Source of the DNA: Planctomycetota bacterium | Lineage (GTDB): Bacteria > Planctomycetota > OFTM77 | NCBI GenBank assembly: GCA_029260795.1 | Contig: JAJDCO010000001.1 | Location: forward strand, 124,001 to 188,000 | Length of the DNA: 64,000 nt | Reading direction: 5' to 3' | Shown: one piece after another, positions 38,101 to 45,248 of the stretch | How the letters are laid out: every line of letters begins with the position of its first letter | Position numbering within the stretch: the first letter of the stretch is position 1 | Position numbers and translations under genes: made by a program | The notes under the pieces: generated by a model | What the model was told of the DNA's origin: nothing | The model's database searches: none | The model's input: only the letters and a program-made list of their open reading frames with translations

Positions 38101-39728
38101 ACACCCGTGGGGAATGGCAGCGCCTCGAGGAAGACCGTCGCGGCATCGAATCGACCGTCGCCATCCCGATCGACCAAGCGCTTCACGCGCCCGCCGATTC
38201 CGTAGCGGCCGTCGACGCCCTCGGGGTAGTCGTGCATCTCGGCGACGAAGAGCGCGCCGTCGTCCGCGAAGTCGATGGCGACCGGATCCACCACCAGGGG
38301 CTCGGCCGCGACCAGCTCGACACGGAGACCGGGCTCCGTCTCGATCGCCGACCACGATTGAATCGGCGAGAGCGGTGAAACATCGCCGGTCCGATCCGCA
38401 CCCGCGGCCAAAAAGCTCGGTCCGACCTGCCTCCGCACGGTGTCGACGATCTGCGCCTCGATTCCGGATCGAAGCCGCGTGGGCTGATCGTAGTAGATCA
38501 TCGCGCCGCCGCCTTCATATCCGCCCTCGGAGAGGATGCGCTCGGACGGGATGTAGCCCGGGACGTCGTTCGAATAGGCCGTCACCCACAGCCGCTGGCG
38601 ATCGAGCTCTTCCTTCAACCGCAGCGAGTAGTCGACCACCACTTCACCGCCGAGGAAGACCCAGGCCAAGGAGTCTCCGAACCGCCAGCTCTGAACCGGA
38701 TACCGCATCGCCGTCCGCAGCCCCTCGCCGCGATCGAGTCGGGCGAGCTGGACGCGGGCATGGTGGCCGATGGCGTCGGAGCGCTGGGAAAGCCCTTCGA
38801 GCTCGGCGCGCGTGGGCGGGACGTCGAACGGCAGCTCGAGGCGATCGAAATGGCACTGCAGCGGCCCGATCAACGCTTCGCCATCGAGAGCGATCAGGCG
38901 ATCCACCTCGTCGGCCAGAGCCTCTGCATGCTGGCGCACGTGATCGAGCGTGCCACGCGGCTGCGGATTGGCATCGCCGCCACAACCGATGGTGATCAAG
39001 GCCGTCGTTCCGGGATGGCGCGCTTCGATCTCGTGCTGAGCGGCTCCGGACCAGTCGCCGTGAATGCGATTGAAGCCCCCGCCGAGCGTCGTGCAGTGGC
39101 AGGCATAGTTGGCGAGCACGGCGAGCAAGGCGCCATCGAGCGCGCGAGCACGGAGCACCGGCAGGTCGCGATCGACGGGGCCACCCGCGGTGCGGCGGTT
39201 GGCCGCGAAGCCCAGATACCCGTGACTCCACTCGAGGCGCGCGGGACGCCGGCGGGCGAGCGCGGCCTCGGTGACGTCGATCAGGTGTTGCCGAAGCGCG
39301 CTCGTGTACCGGTCGATGTTCTTCTGGTGCTCGGCGGGGATCGGCTCTCCGAACAGTGTCGGCAGCGCGCCCGTGAGCATGGGCGCCGAGTGCGTGTGGC
39401 TCGCCGAGAGCACGAAGCGCTCTCGAGGGATGCCGAAGCGCTCGCCGAGCACGCGGTGCACTGACTCGGTGAAGGCCTCCGTCACGGCGCACGATTCGAC
39501 GGTGAGCAGCAAGGCGGGACCGGTGCCGTCGTCGATCACGAGCGCCTTGGCGAACAGCCGCTGCTCGATCCCCTCGGACTCGGCGCGGCGCCCACCGTAG
39601 CCACTGAGCCGAACGGAGAAGTCCGGACTGATGTCGCGCGTGGCGATACCGACGGAGAAGGGAGCCTCGGGCGCATCGACTGCACCGGGTTGAGCCACCA
39701 CGAGCCAAGCGAACAAGACGAGCGCCAT
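35148..39728 (-). CDS. Neutral ceramidase-like domain fused to PVC-type heme-binding dehydrogenase
   Basis: 1526 residues with a signal peptide (ALVLFAWLVVAQPG). Residues about 20-430 match the neutral/alkaline ceramidase N-terminal domain (VGIATRDISPDFSVRLSGYGG, ASHTHSAP, NYACHCTTLGG). Residues about 450-800 are a PVC-type membrane-bound dehydrogenase propeller (LRVELVAAEPLVVDPVAIDFADDG). Then come HEAT-like repeats to about 1240, a cytochrome c domain with CARCH near residue 1256 and its distal-ligand region, and a C-terminal carbohydrate-binding-like beta domain. A good RBS (GGAGGTGA) precedes the ATG. The domains suggest extracytoplasmic hydrolysis of an amide or glycolipid coupled to heme-linked oxidation; the substrate is unknown. 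Confidence 0.88.
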   Translation of the reverse strand: MALVLFAWLVVAQPGAVDAPEAPFSVGIATRDISPDFSVRLSGYGGRRAESEGIEQRLFAKALVIDDGTGPALLLTVESCAVTEAFTESVHRVLGERFGIPRERFVLSASHTHSAPMLTGALPTLFGEPIPAEHQKNIDRYTSALRQHLIDVTEAALARRRPARLEWSHGYLGFAANRRTAGGPVDRDLPVLRARALDGALLAVLANYACHCTTLGGGFNRIHGDWSGAAQHEIEARHPGTTALITIGCGGDANPQPRGTLDHVRQHAEALADEVDRLIALDGEALIGPLQCHFDRLELPFDVPPTRAELEGLSQRSDAIGHHARVQLARLDRGEGLRTAMRYPVQSWRFGDSLAWVFLGGEVVVDYSLRLKEELDRQRLWVTAYSNDVPGYIPSERILSEGGYEGGGAMIYYDQPTRLRSGIEAQIVDTVRRQVGPSFLAAGADRTGDVSPLSPIQSWSAIETEPGLRVELVAAEPLVVDPVAIDFADDGALFVAEMHDYPEGVDGRYGIGGRVKRLVDRDGDGRFDAATVFLEALPFPTGVTVCENGVLVCAAPDILYAEDTDGDGRADVRRVVLTGFETSNYQARVNSIVRGLDGWWYAANGLLGGLIGPPGSEARVDIRGRDFRFRLDGTVEPVAGLTQQGRARDEFDRWFGCDNSTWIWHMPFTDTGRGGGGAWAAPPARVAIASGDAGARLYPIAPVAERFNEPASAGFVTSACGLEVYRSDRLGAGFRGDVFVCEPVHNIVRRFELSPKGSTFEAQRVPPHAAREFLASRDPWFRPVQVRTGPNGGLWVVDMYRWVIEHPRWIAPEALAALDLRAGSDRGRLYRIVPRDGLPPVTPRALTRSVDLVNALLEAQGARRDRLQELLVARADEHTEMLLRVLALESKDAGLRAVALATLAELDRVTTLDLYEGLRDDHRGVRRLALSLVGPRLADSPELRAFIRERLLEDPAFEVRLEIAASLASWPEVEAVDVMIGLLRGGGDDPWLRAAALSSASPQLEALLRRADELPASATEALFRLALVSDRSEALDLATRLAVTREPLEQQFESLQPLLRAFEAAAADGHPLRSRSPAVVDAWMPFAARLRVIARNQKEPVELREAAIRWLAVGLEDAENVEAWIATLHPRTEERLQLRALDALARRGDERVPAALLQRAGSAAPRVRGRMVATLLQRHEWIRAWMASESGRELLAAATPEQRQRLATNEDATIRERAKQWLSGSSTSNRSEVLASYRSAAQAGGDAERGAHEYDRVCARCHEADPAGRQVGPDLRAWTGFSPTALLEAVFDPNATVLDTYVGYLVELDDGRLLSGRIEDESAGSLTLITPELERLSIRRDQIEALSRTGLSTMPDGLESELLPEQFRDLVAWFESREPAPKSFPGNRPQAIVPETEQGFVLKASEAEIRGGDICFEVPFQNIGYWHGETDRVLWKLELPRSGDFRVELEYACPDDCAGQAFRLETAEGELNATVASTGSWSEYRRVTLGTIHLNAGRQRILVRPAGPLRAPLMDLRALHWKPADQ

Positions 39729-39877
39729 GAGTCACCTCCGCCCGTCAGAAGAACTCCCCGTGCCGCCGACGGCAAGCCCGAAACAGGCGAGCCGAGCGGG
39801 CCGAGCCACCGGACGCGTGGCGTCGCCCCTCGCTCCTCCGTTGCACCCACTCGCCGAGCACCCTACCATCCTCCCTC

Positions 39878-40390
39878 ATGACCCTCTTGGTGACCGAGCG
39901 GCTCCGATTGCGCGAGCTGGATGAGCACGACGCGGCGTTCGTCCTCGAGCTCGTGAACGAGCCCGCTTGGAAGCGCTTCATCGGTGATCGCGGGATCACG
40001 GCCCTCGAGGGCGCACAGGAGTACATCCGGACCGTGCGAGAAAGCACTCAGCGTCACGGCTTCGGGCTCTGGGCCGTCGAGCAGAGCTCCGACTCGACGC
40101 CCGTCGGCATCTGCGGCCTGCTGCGACGCGACACGCTCGATGATGTCGACATCGGGTTCGCAGTCCTCGCGCGCTACTGCGGCCAAGGCTACGCCCAGGA
40201 GTCGGCCCGAGCCGTGCTCGATCATGGTCATGGACCGCTGGGGCTCGCGCGGATCGTGGCGATCACCCATCCGGACAACGCCGCATCGATCCGCGTGCTC
40301 GAGCGCATCGGCCTGTCACGGGCCGGCAAGACTCGACTGGCCGAAGGCGGTCCCGAGCTCGAGCTGTACACCAGCCGCCCGTTCCACTGA
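39878..40390 (+). CDS. GNAT family N-acetyltransferase (RimJ/RimL type)
   Basis: 170 residues, standard length. The sequence opens LLVTERLRLRELDEHDAAFV, typical of Acetyltransf_3/RimL-like enzymes. The acetyl-CoA loop region is represented by DIGFAVLARYCGQGYAQESARAVLDHG, and the C-terminal NAASIRVLERIGLSRAG block is clear. It transfers acetyl from acetyl-CoA to an amine, perhaps a ribosomal-protein N-terminus, but the target is unknown. It is divergent from the ceramidase fusion and 18 bp upstream of the CRTAC-like gene, so the two may share a transcript. Confidence 0.93.
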   Translation: MTLLVTERLRLRELDEHDAAFVLELVNEPAWKRFIGDRGITALEGAQEYIRTVRESTQRHGFGLWAVEQSSDSTPVGICGLLRRDTLDDVDIGFAVLARYCGQGYAQESARAVLDHGHGPLGLARIVAITHPDNAASIRVLERIGLSRAGKTRLAEGGPELELYTSRPFH

Positions 40391-40408
40391 TCTACAGGGA
40401 AACATCTC

Positions 40409-41815
40409 ATGTTCGAAAACTCGGCCATCCTCGGAACGTTGCTGCTCGGCTTGATCGGTACGGCACTCGGCACCGACGACCCTCCGCAATTCGCAGCGGC
40501 CGACGAGTCGCTGGGTCTCGCGTTGGAGGGCGGCCCGGCCGCCTGGGGAGACGTCGATGGCGACGGTTGGGTCGACCTCTTGGCCAGCGGCACCCTTTGG
40601 CGGAACATCGCTGGGCAACGCTTCGAGCGAGGGCCCTCCCCCGGGGCTGGTATCCTGGGCGACATCGATGACGACGGCGACTTGGACCTCTTCGTCTTCT
40701 CGGGATCGCGCGTTCTCCGCAACGACGGCGCGGACGGATTCACTCCGGTGACGATGCCGGAGCTTTCAGCGGTGCCCGTGCTCGGAGCGTGCTTCGGCGA
40801 TCTCGATGGGGACGGGCATCTCGATGTGTACGCCGCCGGATTCGAGGACTGGGATCGCGGCATCACCTATCCCGACCGCGTGCTTCTGAACCGCGGGGAC
40901 GCCTTCGTCCTCGCCTGGGAAGAAGCCAGCACGCGGGCGCGGGGAGCCACCGCGGCCGACTTCGACCGGGATGGCGATCTCGACGTGTACGTGTCGAGCT
41001 ATCGACTGCAGCCCAACCGGCTCTGGAGGAATGACGGCCAGGGTGGTCTCGAAGACGTCGCGGCCGCAACGAATTCAATCGCCACCTCTCCCGGATTCGG
41101 CGGCGGTCACTCGATCGGCGCGGCCTGGGGAGACTTCGATGCCGACGGTTGGCTCGATCTGTTTGCAGGCAACTTCGCCCATCAAGACAGTCGCGGCGAT
41201 CAACCCAAGTCCCGCTTCTTGCGAAATCGCGGCGGAGAAGATGTCGTCGCCTTCGAGGATCACGGCTCCTGCGGCGTGTGGTACCAGGAGTCGTATGCAT
41301 CGCCGGCCACCGCCGACTACGACAACGACGGCGATCTCGATCTCTTCTTCACGACGGTCTATGGGACGGCTTCCTTTGGCCGCAAGAACCACGCTGTCTT
41401 GTTTCGCAACGATGGCGGTTGGCGCTTCACCGACGTCACCGAGGGATCCGGGCTCGAGGAGCTCCCGCCGACCTATCAAGCCGCTTGGGCGGACTTCGAC
41501 CATGACGGCGATCTCGATCTGGTCACGGCGGGCCGGCTCTTCGTGAATCGGGGAGCTCCCGGAGGGCATTGGCTGGAGGTGACGCTGCACGCGCCGACGG
41601 CCGTCGGAGCCCAAGTCCGGATCTTGCTCGACTCGCACACGCTCACCCGACAAGTCGAAGCCGGCACGGGCCAAGGCAATCAGAACGAGGAGACGTTGCA
41701 CTTCGGGCTGGGAAGTCACAAAGCAGAAGTGGAGCTCGAGGTGCTCTGGCCCGGTGGAAAGACCGAACGACGACGAGTCTCCGTGGATCGGCGAGTGGGG
41801 GTCACTCGCAACTGA
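40409..41815 (+). CDS. CRTAC1-like protein with FG-GAP/VCBS repeats and ASPIC/UnbV domain
   Basis: 468 residues with a signal peptide (ILGTLLLGLIGTALG). Residues about 40-370 contain six to seven FG-GAP/VCBS propeller blades with calcium-binding DxDxDG loops (GDVDGDGWVDLL, GDIDDDGDLDLF, GDLDGDGHLDVY and others). The C-terminal 90 residues are the ASPIC/UnbV domain (GGHWLEVTLHAPTAVGAQVRI, then LHFGLGSHKAEVELEVLWPGG). Such secreted proteins are abundant in Planctomycetota and are thought to bind surfaces or carbohydrates. It directly follows the GNAT gene. Confidence 0.92.
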   Translation: MFENSAILGTLLLGLIGTALGTDDPPQFAAADESLGLALEGGPAAWGDVDGDGWVDLLASGTLWRNIAGQRFERGPSPGAGILGDIDDDGDLDLFVFSGSRVLRNDGADGFTPVTMPELSAVPVLGACFGDLDGDGHLDVYAAGFEDWDRGITYPDRVLLNRGDAFVLAWEEASTRARGATAADFDRDGDLDVYVSSYRLQPNRLWRNDGQGGLEDVAAATNSIATSPGFGGGHSIGAAWGDFDADGWLDLFAGNFAHQDSRGDQPKSRFLRNRGGEDVVAFEDHGSCGVWYQESYASPATADYDNDGDLDLFFTTVYGTASFGRKNHAVLFRNDGGWRFTDVTEGSGLEELPPTYQAAWADFDHDGDLDLVTAGRLFVNRGAPGGHWLEVTLHAPTAVGAQVRILLDSHTLTRQVEAGTGQGNQNEETLHFGLGSHKAEVELEVLWPGGKTERRRVSVDRRVGVTRN

Positions 41816-41915
41816 GCGCTGGCTCGCTGCGCTCGCGGTTCTTGGCGGGCGATGGCTCCTCAGCACGCGATGAGCTTGCCGGAAGCACGGGACGACCTCC
41901 TTCGTTCGCTGGCAG

Positions 41916-42001
41916 GACCCGCTCGCTTCGCTGGCGGCTTTCACCCATGCGACGGCGGTCGCTCGTCGACGTCCGACCCGCTCGCTTCGCTGGCGGCTTT
42001 C
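41916..42001. repeat. Two 27-bp direct repeats, 59-bp period
   Basis: GACCCGCTCGCTTCGCTGGCGGCTTTC occurs at 41916-41942 and again at 41975-42001. The core GCTTCGCT is the reverse complement of the GCGAAGC core of the arrays around 45.0, 47.4 and 52.0 kb. Confidence 0.7.
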
Positions 42002-42051
42002 GTCGAAGCCGACAGGCCGATGAGCAGAGCGAGGCAAGTCAGAAGCTTCAT
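41941..42051 (-). pseudogene. Orphan signal-peptide ORF downstream of rhaB
   Basis: The minus-strand ATG at 42051 encodes 36 residues: a canonical signal peptide (MKLLTCLALLIGLSASTKA) and then 17 residues encoded partly by the 27-bp repeats, ending in TGA at 41941. It is 26 bp after rhaB on the same strand. The simplest reading is a secreted gene whose body was lost and replaced by repeat DNA; a genuine small exported peptide is less likely. Confidence 0.45.
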
Positions 42052-42076
42052 CGTGATCTCTTCGACAACGCTGCGA

Positions 42077-43549
42077 TCAGGGCGTCGGCTCCAGCTCGGC
42101 GTAGCGTTCAGTGGCCTTCTTCCAAGCGGCGGAGTCTTGGGGCTCGAAGCGCCGCACCGGGAATGACCGGGTGAGGCAGGCTCGGGCCTCCTCGAGATTC
42201 TTGAAGTGGTTGTCGGCGATCGCTTGAACGGCGAGGTTGCCGATGGCGCTCGCTTCGACGGGGCCGGCCAGGACGGGCTTGCCGGTCGCGTTGGCGGTCG
42301 CCTGGTTCAGATAATCGTTCAGGCTGCCGCCCCCGATGATGCGCACCACCTTCACCTTCTCCTCGGTGAGGGCTTCCAGGCGGCGGAGCACCGAAGCGTA
42401 GCGCAGGGCGAGCGAGTCGAGGATGACTCGGGCCAGCACGAGCGGCTCGTCGTCGACCTTTTGCTTCGACTCCTTCAGCACGGTGCTCAGGGTATCGATC
42501 ATGCTGTCGGGGCTGAAGAAGCGGGAGTCGTCCGGGAACACGAATCCGGGAAACTCGGGAATGGAGGCGAGAGCCTCGCCGAGGGAATCCCAGTCGATGC
42601 CGATCTTCTTCGACGCCCACTCAGAGCGACAGCGCTCGAGAATCCAAAGCCCCATCACATTCTTGAGGAAGCGAGTCCCCCCGACGCCGACCTCGTTGGT
42701 AAAGTTCTCGGCCGCCGCCTCGTCGGTCAGTACCGGCGCATCACGCTCGACGCCGACCAGCGACCAGGTCCCGGAGCTGATGTAGGCATCCCCGGCCTCG
42801 AGGGGCGTGCCGGCCACCGCGCTGGCCGTATCGTGCGTCGCAGGAACCACGACCTCCAATCGCATCGAGCCGACAAACTCCGCCACTCCCGGACGCAGTC
42901 CACCCAGGCGACGTCCTGGCGGAACGAGCGGCGGAAACACGGCGCGCGGAAAGTCGAGGCGCTCGATCAAGCCATCGTGCCACTCGGGCTTGCCGGCCTG
43001 CAGCAGCATGGTCGTCGACGCGTTCGTCTGCTCTCCGGCTGGCTCGCCGCAGAGCATATGATGGAGGAGGTCTGGCATCATCACCAGGCGCGCGGCCTCC
43101 TCGGGCCACTTCTCCAGGCGCCGTTGCGCGTGGATCTGGAACAGCGTGTTGAAGGTCAGCGTCTGGATCCCGGTGGCGCGAAAGAGCTCCTGCTCAGAGA
43201 TCTTCTCGAACACCCGCTCCGGCTCGCCTTCGGTACGAGGATCCCGATAGATCACCGGCTCCCCGAGAAGGTCACCGGCTTCGTTGAGTAGGCCGAAGTC
43301 GCATCCCCAGGTGTCGACGCCGACACTAATCACGCCGGAGCAAGCCTTCACGGCTCGGCGGATGCCCTCCTGCAGCGCATCGAACAGCCTGTCCGGTCGC
43401 CAGCGCTGATGGCCCGCCTTCTTGTACGGCTTGTTTGGGAACCGATGGACCTCTTCCACCTCGAGTCGTTCGTTGGCGGCACGACCGAGCACGACGCGCC
43501 CACTCCCCGCCCCGATGTCGACCGCGATGTATCCCCGCTCTCCGATCAT
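42077..43549 (-). CDS. rhaB: L-rhamnulokinase
   Basis: 490 residues from ATG 43549, with GAGGAGGA upstream. It belongs to the FGGY carbohydrate kinase family. The N-terminal phosphate-binding block is YIAVDIGAGSGRVVLGR; GVDTWGCDFGLL and GEPVIYRDPRTEG are typical of RhaB; the second lobe has VVPATHDTASAVAGTPL and the adenosine motif RIIGGGSLNDYLNQATANATG. It phosphorylates L-rhamnulose to L-rhamnulose 1-phosphate in the cytoplasm. It lies 10 bp after rhaI on the same strand, so rhaI-rhaB are one operon. Confidence 0.94.
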   Translation of the reverse strand: MIGERGYIAVDIGAGSGRVVLGRAANERLEVEEVHRFPNKPYKKAGHQRWRPDRLFDALQEGIRRAVKACSGVISVGVDTWGCDFGLLNEAGDLLGEPVIYRDPRTEGEPERVFEKISEQELFRATGIQTLTFNTLFQIHAQRRLEKWPEEAARLVMMPDLLHHMLCGEPAGEQTNASTTMLLQAGKPEWHDGLIERLDFPRAVFPPLVPPGRRLGGLRPGVAEFVGSMRLEVVVPATHDTASAVAGTPLEAGDAYISSGTWSLVGVERDAPVLTDEAAAENFTNEVGVGGTRFLKNVMGLWILERCRSEWASKKIGIDWDSLGEALASIPEFPGFVFPDDSRFFSPDSMIDTLSTVLKESKQKVDDEPLVLARVILDSLALRYASVLRRLEALTEEKVKVVRIIGGGSLNDYLNQATANATGKPVLAGPVEASAIGNLAVQAIADNHFKNLEEARACLTRSFPVRRFEPQDSAAWKKATERYAELEPTP

Positions 43550-43559
43550 CGAGTCCTCC

Positions 43560-44858
43560 TCAGACGATGCCCGCCGACCCGCCCGCCGCCGCCGGACGCT
43601 CAACCGCCTTGCGTTGCCGATAACCACTCGCCCGATAGAGAGCCAATGGGTCGATCGCTCCGCTCTGGCGCGCGCGGGCCTGAGCGAGGATCGGTCCGAC
43701 GTCGGTATTGAATGCGGCCTTCAGGATCTCGAGGGCCATCAAAGCATCATTATTGTCCTGGGCTTGCGAGAGTGCCACCCGATCGACGAGCAGGGCTTTC
43801 GCGTAGGCACGCTGAACCTCCATCGCGCTCGCCATGAGCGACTCGATGGGGTCCGTGATGTTGTGCGACTGGTCCAACATGTAAGCCGGATCGAACCCCG
43901 GCACCGATTCCTCCGCTGCGTCCACCAGCTCGCAAAAGACCAGGAAGAGCTGGAAGGGCTGGATTGAGCCGCTGTCGAGATCGTCGTCGCCATACTTGCT
44001 GTCGTTGAAGTGGAAGCCACCCAGCCGCCCGAGCTGAATCAGGCGAGCGACGATCATCTCGATGTTCACGTTCGGCGCATGGTGGCCCAGATCGACCAGA
44101 CAGGACGCCTGCTCTCCGACCTGAGTCGCCGCCCAGTAGCTCGTTCCCCAGTCGTTGTTCACGGTCGAGTAGAAGGCCGGCTCGTAGAGCTTGTGCTCGA
44201 GGAACAGGCGCCACCCGTCGGGCAACGCGCCCGCGATCTCGCGCAAGCTCTCGACGTAGCGATCCAGCGCCCTTCGAAAATGGAGCTGGCCGGGGAAGTT
44301 GCCGCCGTCCGCGATCCAGACGGTCAAGGCCTGCGAGCCCAGCGCGCGGCCGATCTCGACGCACTCGAGGTTGTGCTCGATCGCCTGCTGGCGCACCGCT
44401 CGGTCGACGTGAGTCAGGCTGCCGAATCGATACGACAGAGCCTGCCCCGGCGGGTCCTGAAAGGTGTTCGAGTTCATCGCGTCGAAGCCGAGGCCCAAGG
44501 CCGCCGCTGCATCGCGAAGCTCGCCGGCATCGTCGGGCGCGTCCCACGGGATGTGCAGCGAAACACGCGGTGTGACGCCCGTGAGCTGGTGCACGACCGC
44601 GCAGTCCTCGAGCTTCTCGTACACGTTTCGAGGCTCGCCCGGTCCCGGAAAGCGAGCGAAGCGCGTCCCGCCCGTTCCAACGCCCCACGAAGGAATCGCG
44701 ACCTCGAGCGCGCCGACCCGCTCACAGAGCGACTCCAGCTCGACATCCCGGCGAGCAAGCTGCTCGCCGAGGTGGGAGAGGTCCGTCACCATCGCGGCTG
44801 CACGCTGATCGTTGTGCTGCGCGATGAGAGGCGGGTCGATCACAGGCCGATCGGGCAT
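43560..44858 (-). CDS. rhaI: L-rhamnose isomerase, RhaI type
   Basis: 432 residues from ATG 44858; the surrounding open frame is much longer but upstream parts carry no homology. TIM-barrel sugar isomerase sequence matches the RhaI-type (Pseudomonas/Bacillus-like) L-rhamnose isomerase rather than E. coli RhaA: VAIPSWGVGTGGTRFARFPGPGEPRNVYEKLEDC at the start, then LFLEHKLYEPAFYSTVNNDWGTSY, CLVDLGHHAPNVNIEMI and GGFHFNDSKYGDDDLDSGSI, which hold the likely metal ligands Glu, Asp and His. It converts L-rhamnose to L-rhamnulose. It is the first gene of rhaI-rhaB and diverges from the aldolase gene. Confidence 0.93.
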   Translation of the reverse strand: MPDRPVIDPPLIAQHNDQRAAAMVTDLSHLGEQLARRDVELESLCERVGALEVAIPSWGVGTGGTRFARFPGPGEPRNVYEKLEDCAVVHQLTGVTPRVSLHIPWDAPDDAGELRDAAAALGLGFDAMNSNTFQDPPGQALSYRFGSLTHVDRAVRQQAIEHNLECVEIGRALGSQALTVWIADGGNFPGQLHFRRALDRYVESLREIAGALPDGWRLFLEHKLYEPAFYSTVNNDWGTSYWAATQVGEQASCLVDLGHHAPNVNIEMIVARLIQLGRLGGFHFNDSKYGDDDLDSGSIQPFQLFLVFCELVDAAEESVPGFDPAYMLDQSHNITDPIESLMASAMEVQRAYAKALLVDRVALSQAQDNNDALMALEILKAAFNTDVGPILAQARARQSGAIDPLALYRASGYRQRKAVERPAAAGGSAGIV

Positions 44859-44983
44859 CCTGCGCTTCCGGTGCTCATGTAAACCGAAGGGGGTCACCGG
44901 CGAGATACTCGCAGAGTCGCCACGCCGGAGCAACGATGAGCTGACGACGACGAAGCGCGAGAGTGCGTTCGCGAGGCCCGAAA

Positions 44984-45070
44984 TGCGTCCGCGCAGCGGA
45001 GCCGCATGCGGCTGACGGCGAGCCTGGAGTGCGTCCGCGAAGCGGAGCCGCATGCGGCTGACGGCGAGCC
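44984..45070. repeat. Two 41-bp direct repeats, 46-bp period
   Basis: Copies at 44984-45024 and 45030-45070 differ at one position (CGCAGCGG versus CGAAGCGG); partial copies flank them (44963, 45084). The segment GTGCGTCCGCGAAGCGGAGCC recurs in the 59-bp array at 51.9 kb. Confidence 0.8.
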
Positions 45071-45153
45071 ATGCCGCTTCCATGCGAAGCGGAGCTGACG
45101 CCCCGACTCCCGCCCTCGACGCCCAACAAGCCCCCCTCAAACACCCCAGCTGG

Positions 45154-45181
45154 TTGAACCGCTGGCCCGTATGCCTACACT
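45154..45181 (+). promoter_or_regulatory. Candidate sigma70-like promoter of the aldolase/dehydrogenase gene
   Basis: TTGAAC (45154) and TACACT (45176) are separated by 16 bases and each matches four of six consensus positions. It lies 68 bp before the start codon, directly before the palindrome at 45192. Confidence 0.35.
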
Positions 45182-45191
45182 CGGCGGAAGG

Positions 45192-45210
45192 TTGGGCGAA
45201 CGTTGCCCAA
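45192..45210. promoter_or_regulatory. Candidate operator palindrome
   Basis: TTGGGCGAACGTTGCCCAA: a 19-bp imperfect dyad with eight of nine arm pairs complementary except around the centre (TTGGGC/GCCCAA exact). It starts 11 bp after the candidate -10, where a sugar-responsive repressor would block initiation. Confidence 0.35.
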
Positions 45211-45248
45211 TCTTTCGCTGCAGCTTCCCTCTCCAAGGTGCCCTGATC

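Larger units (their letters stand above)
44859..45248. other. rha divergent regulatory region
   Basis: 390 bp between rhaI and the aldolase/dehydrogenase gene. It holds two 41-bp direct repeats (44984-45070), a candidate promoter (45154-45181) and a candidate operator (45192-45210). I see no coding frame, and no regulator or transporter gene for rhamnose lies within the window. Confidence 0.55.
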
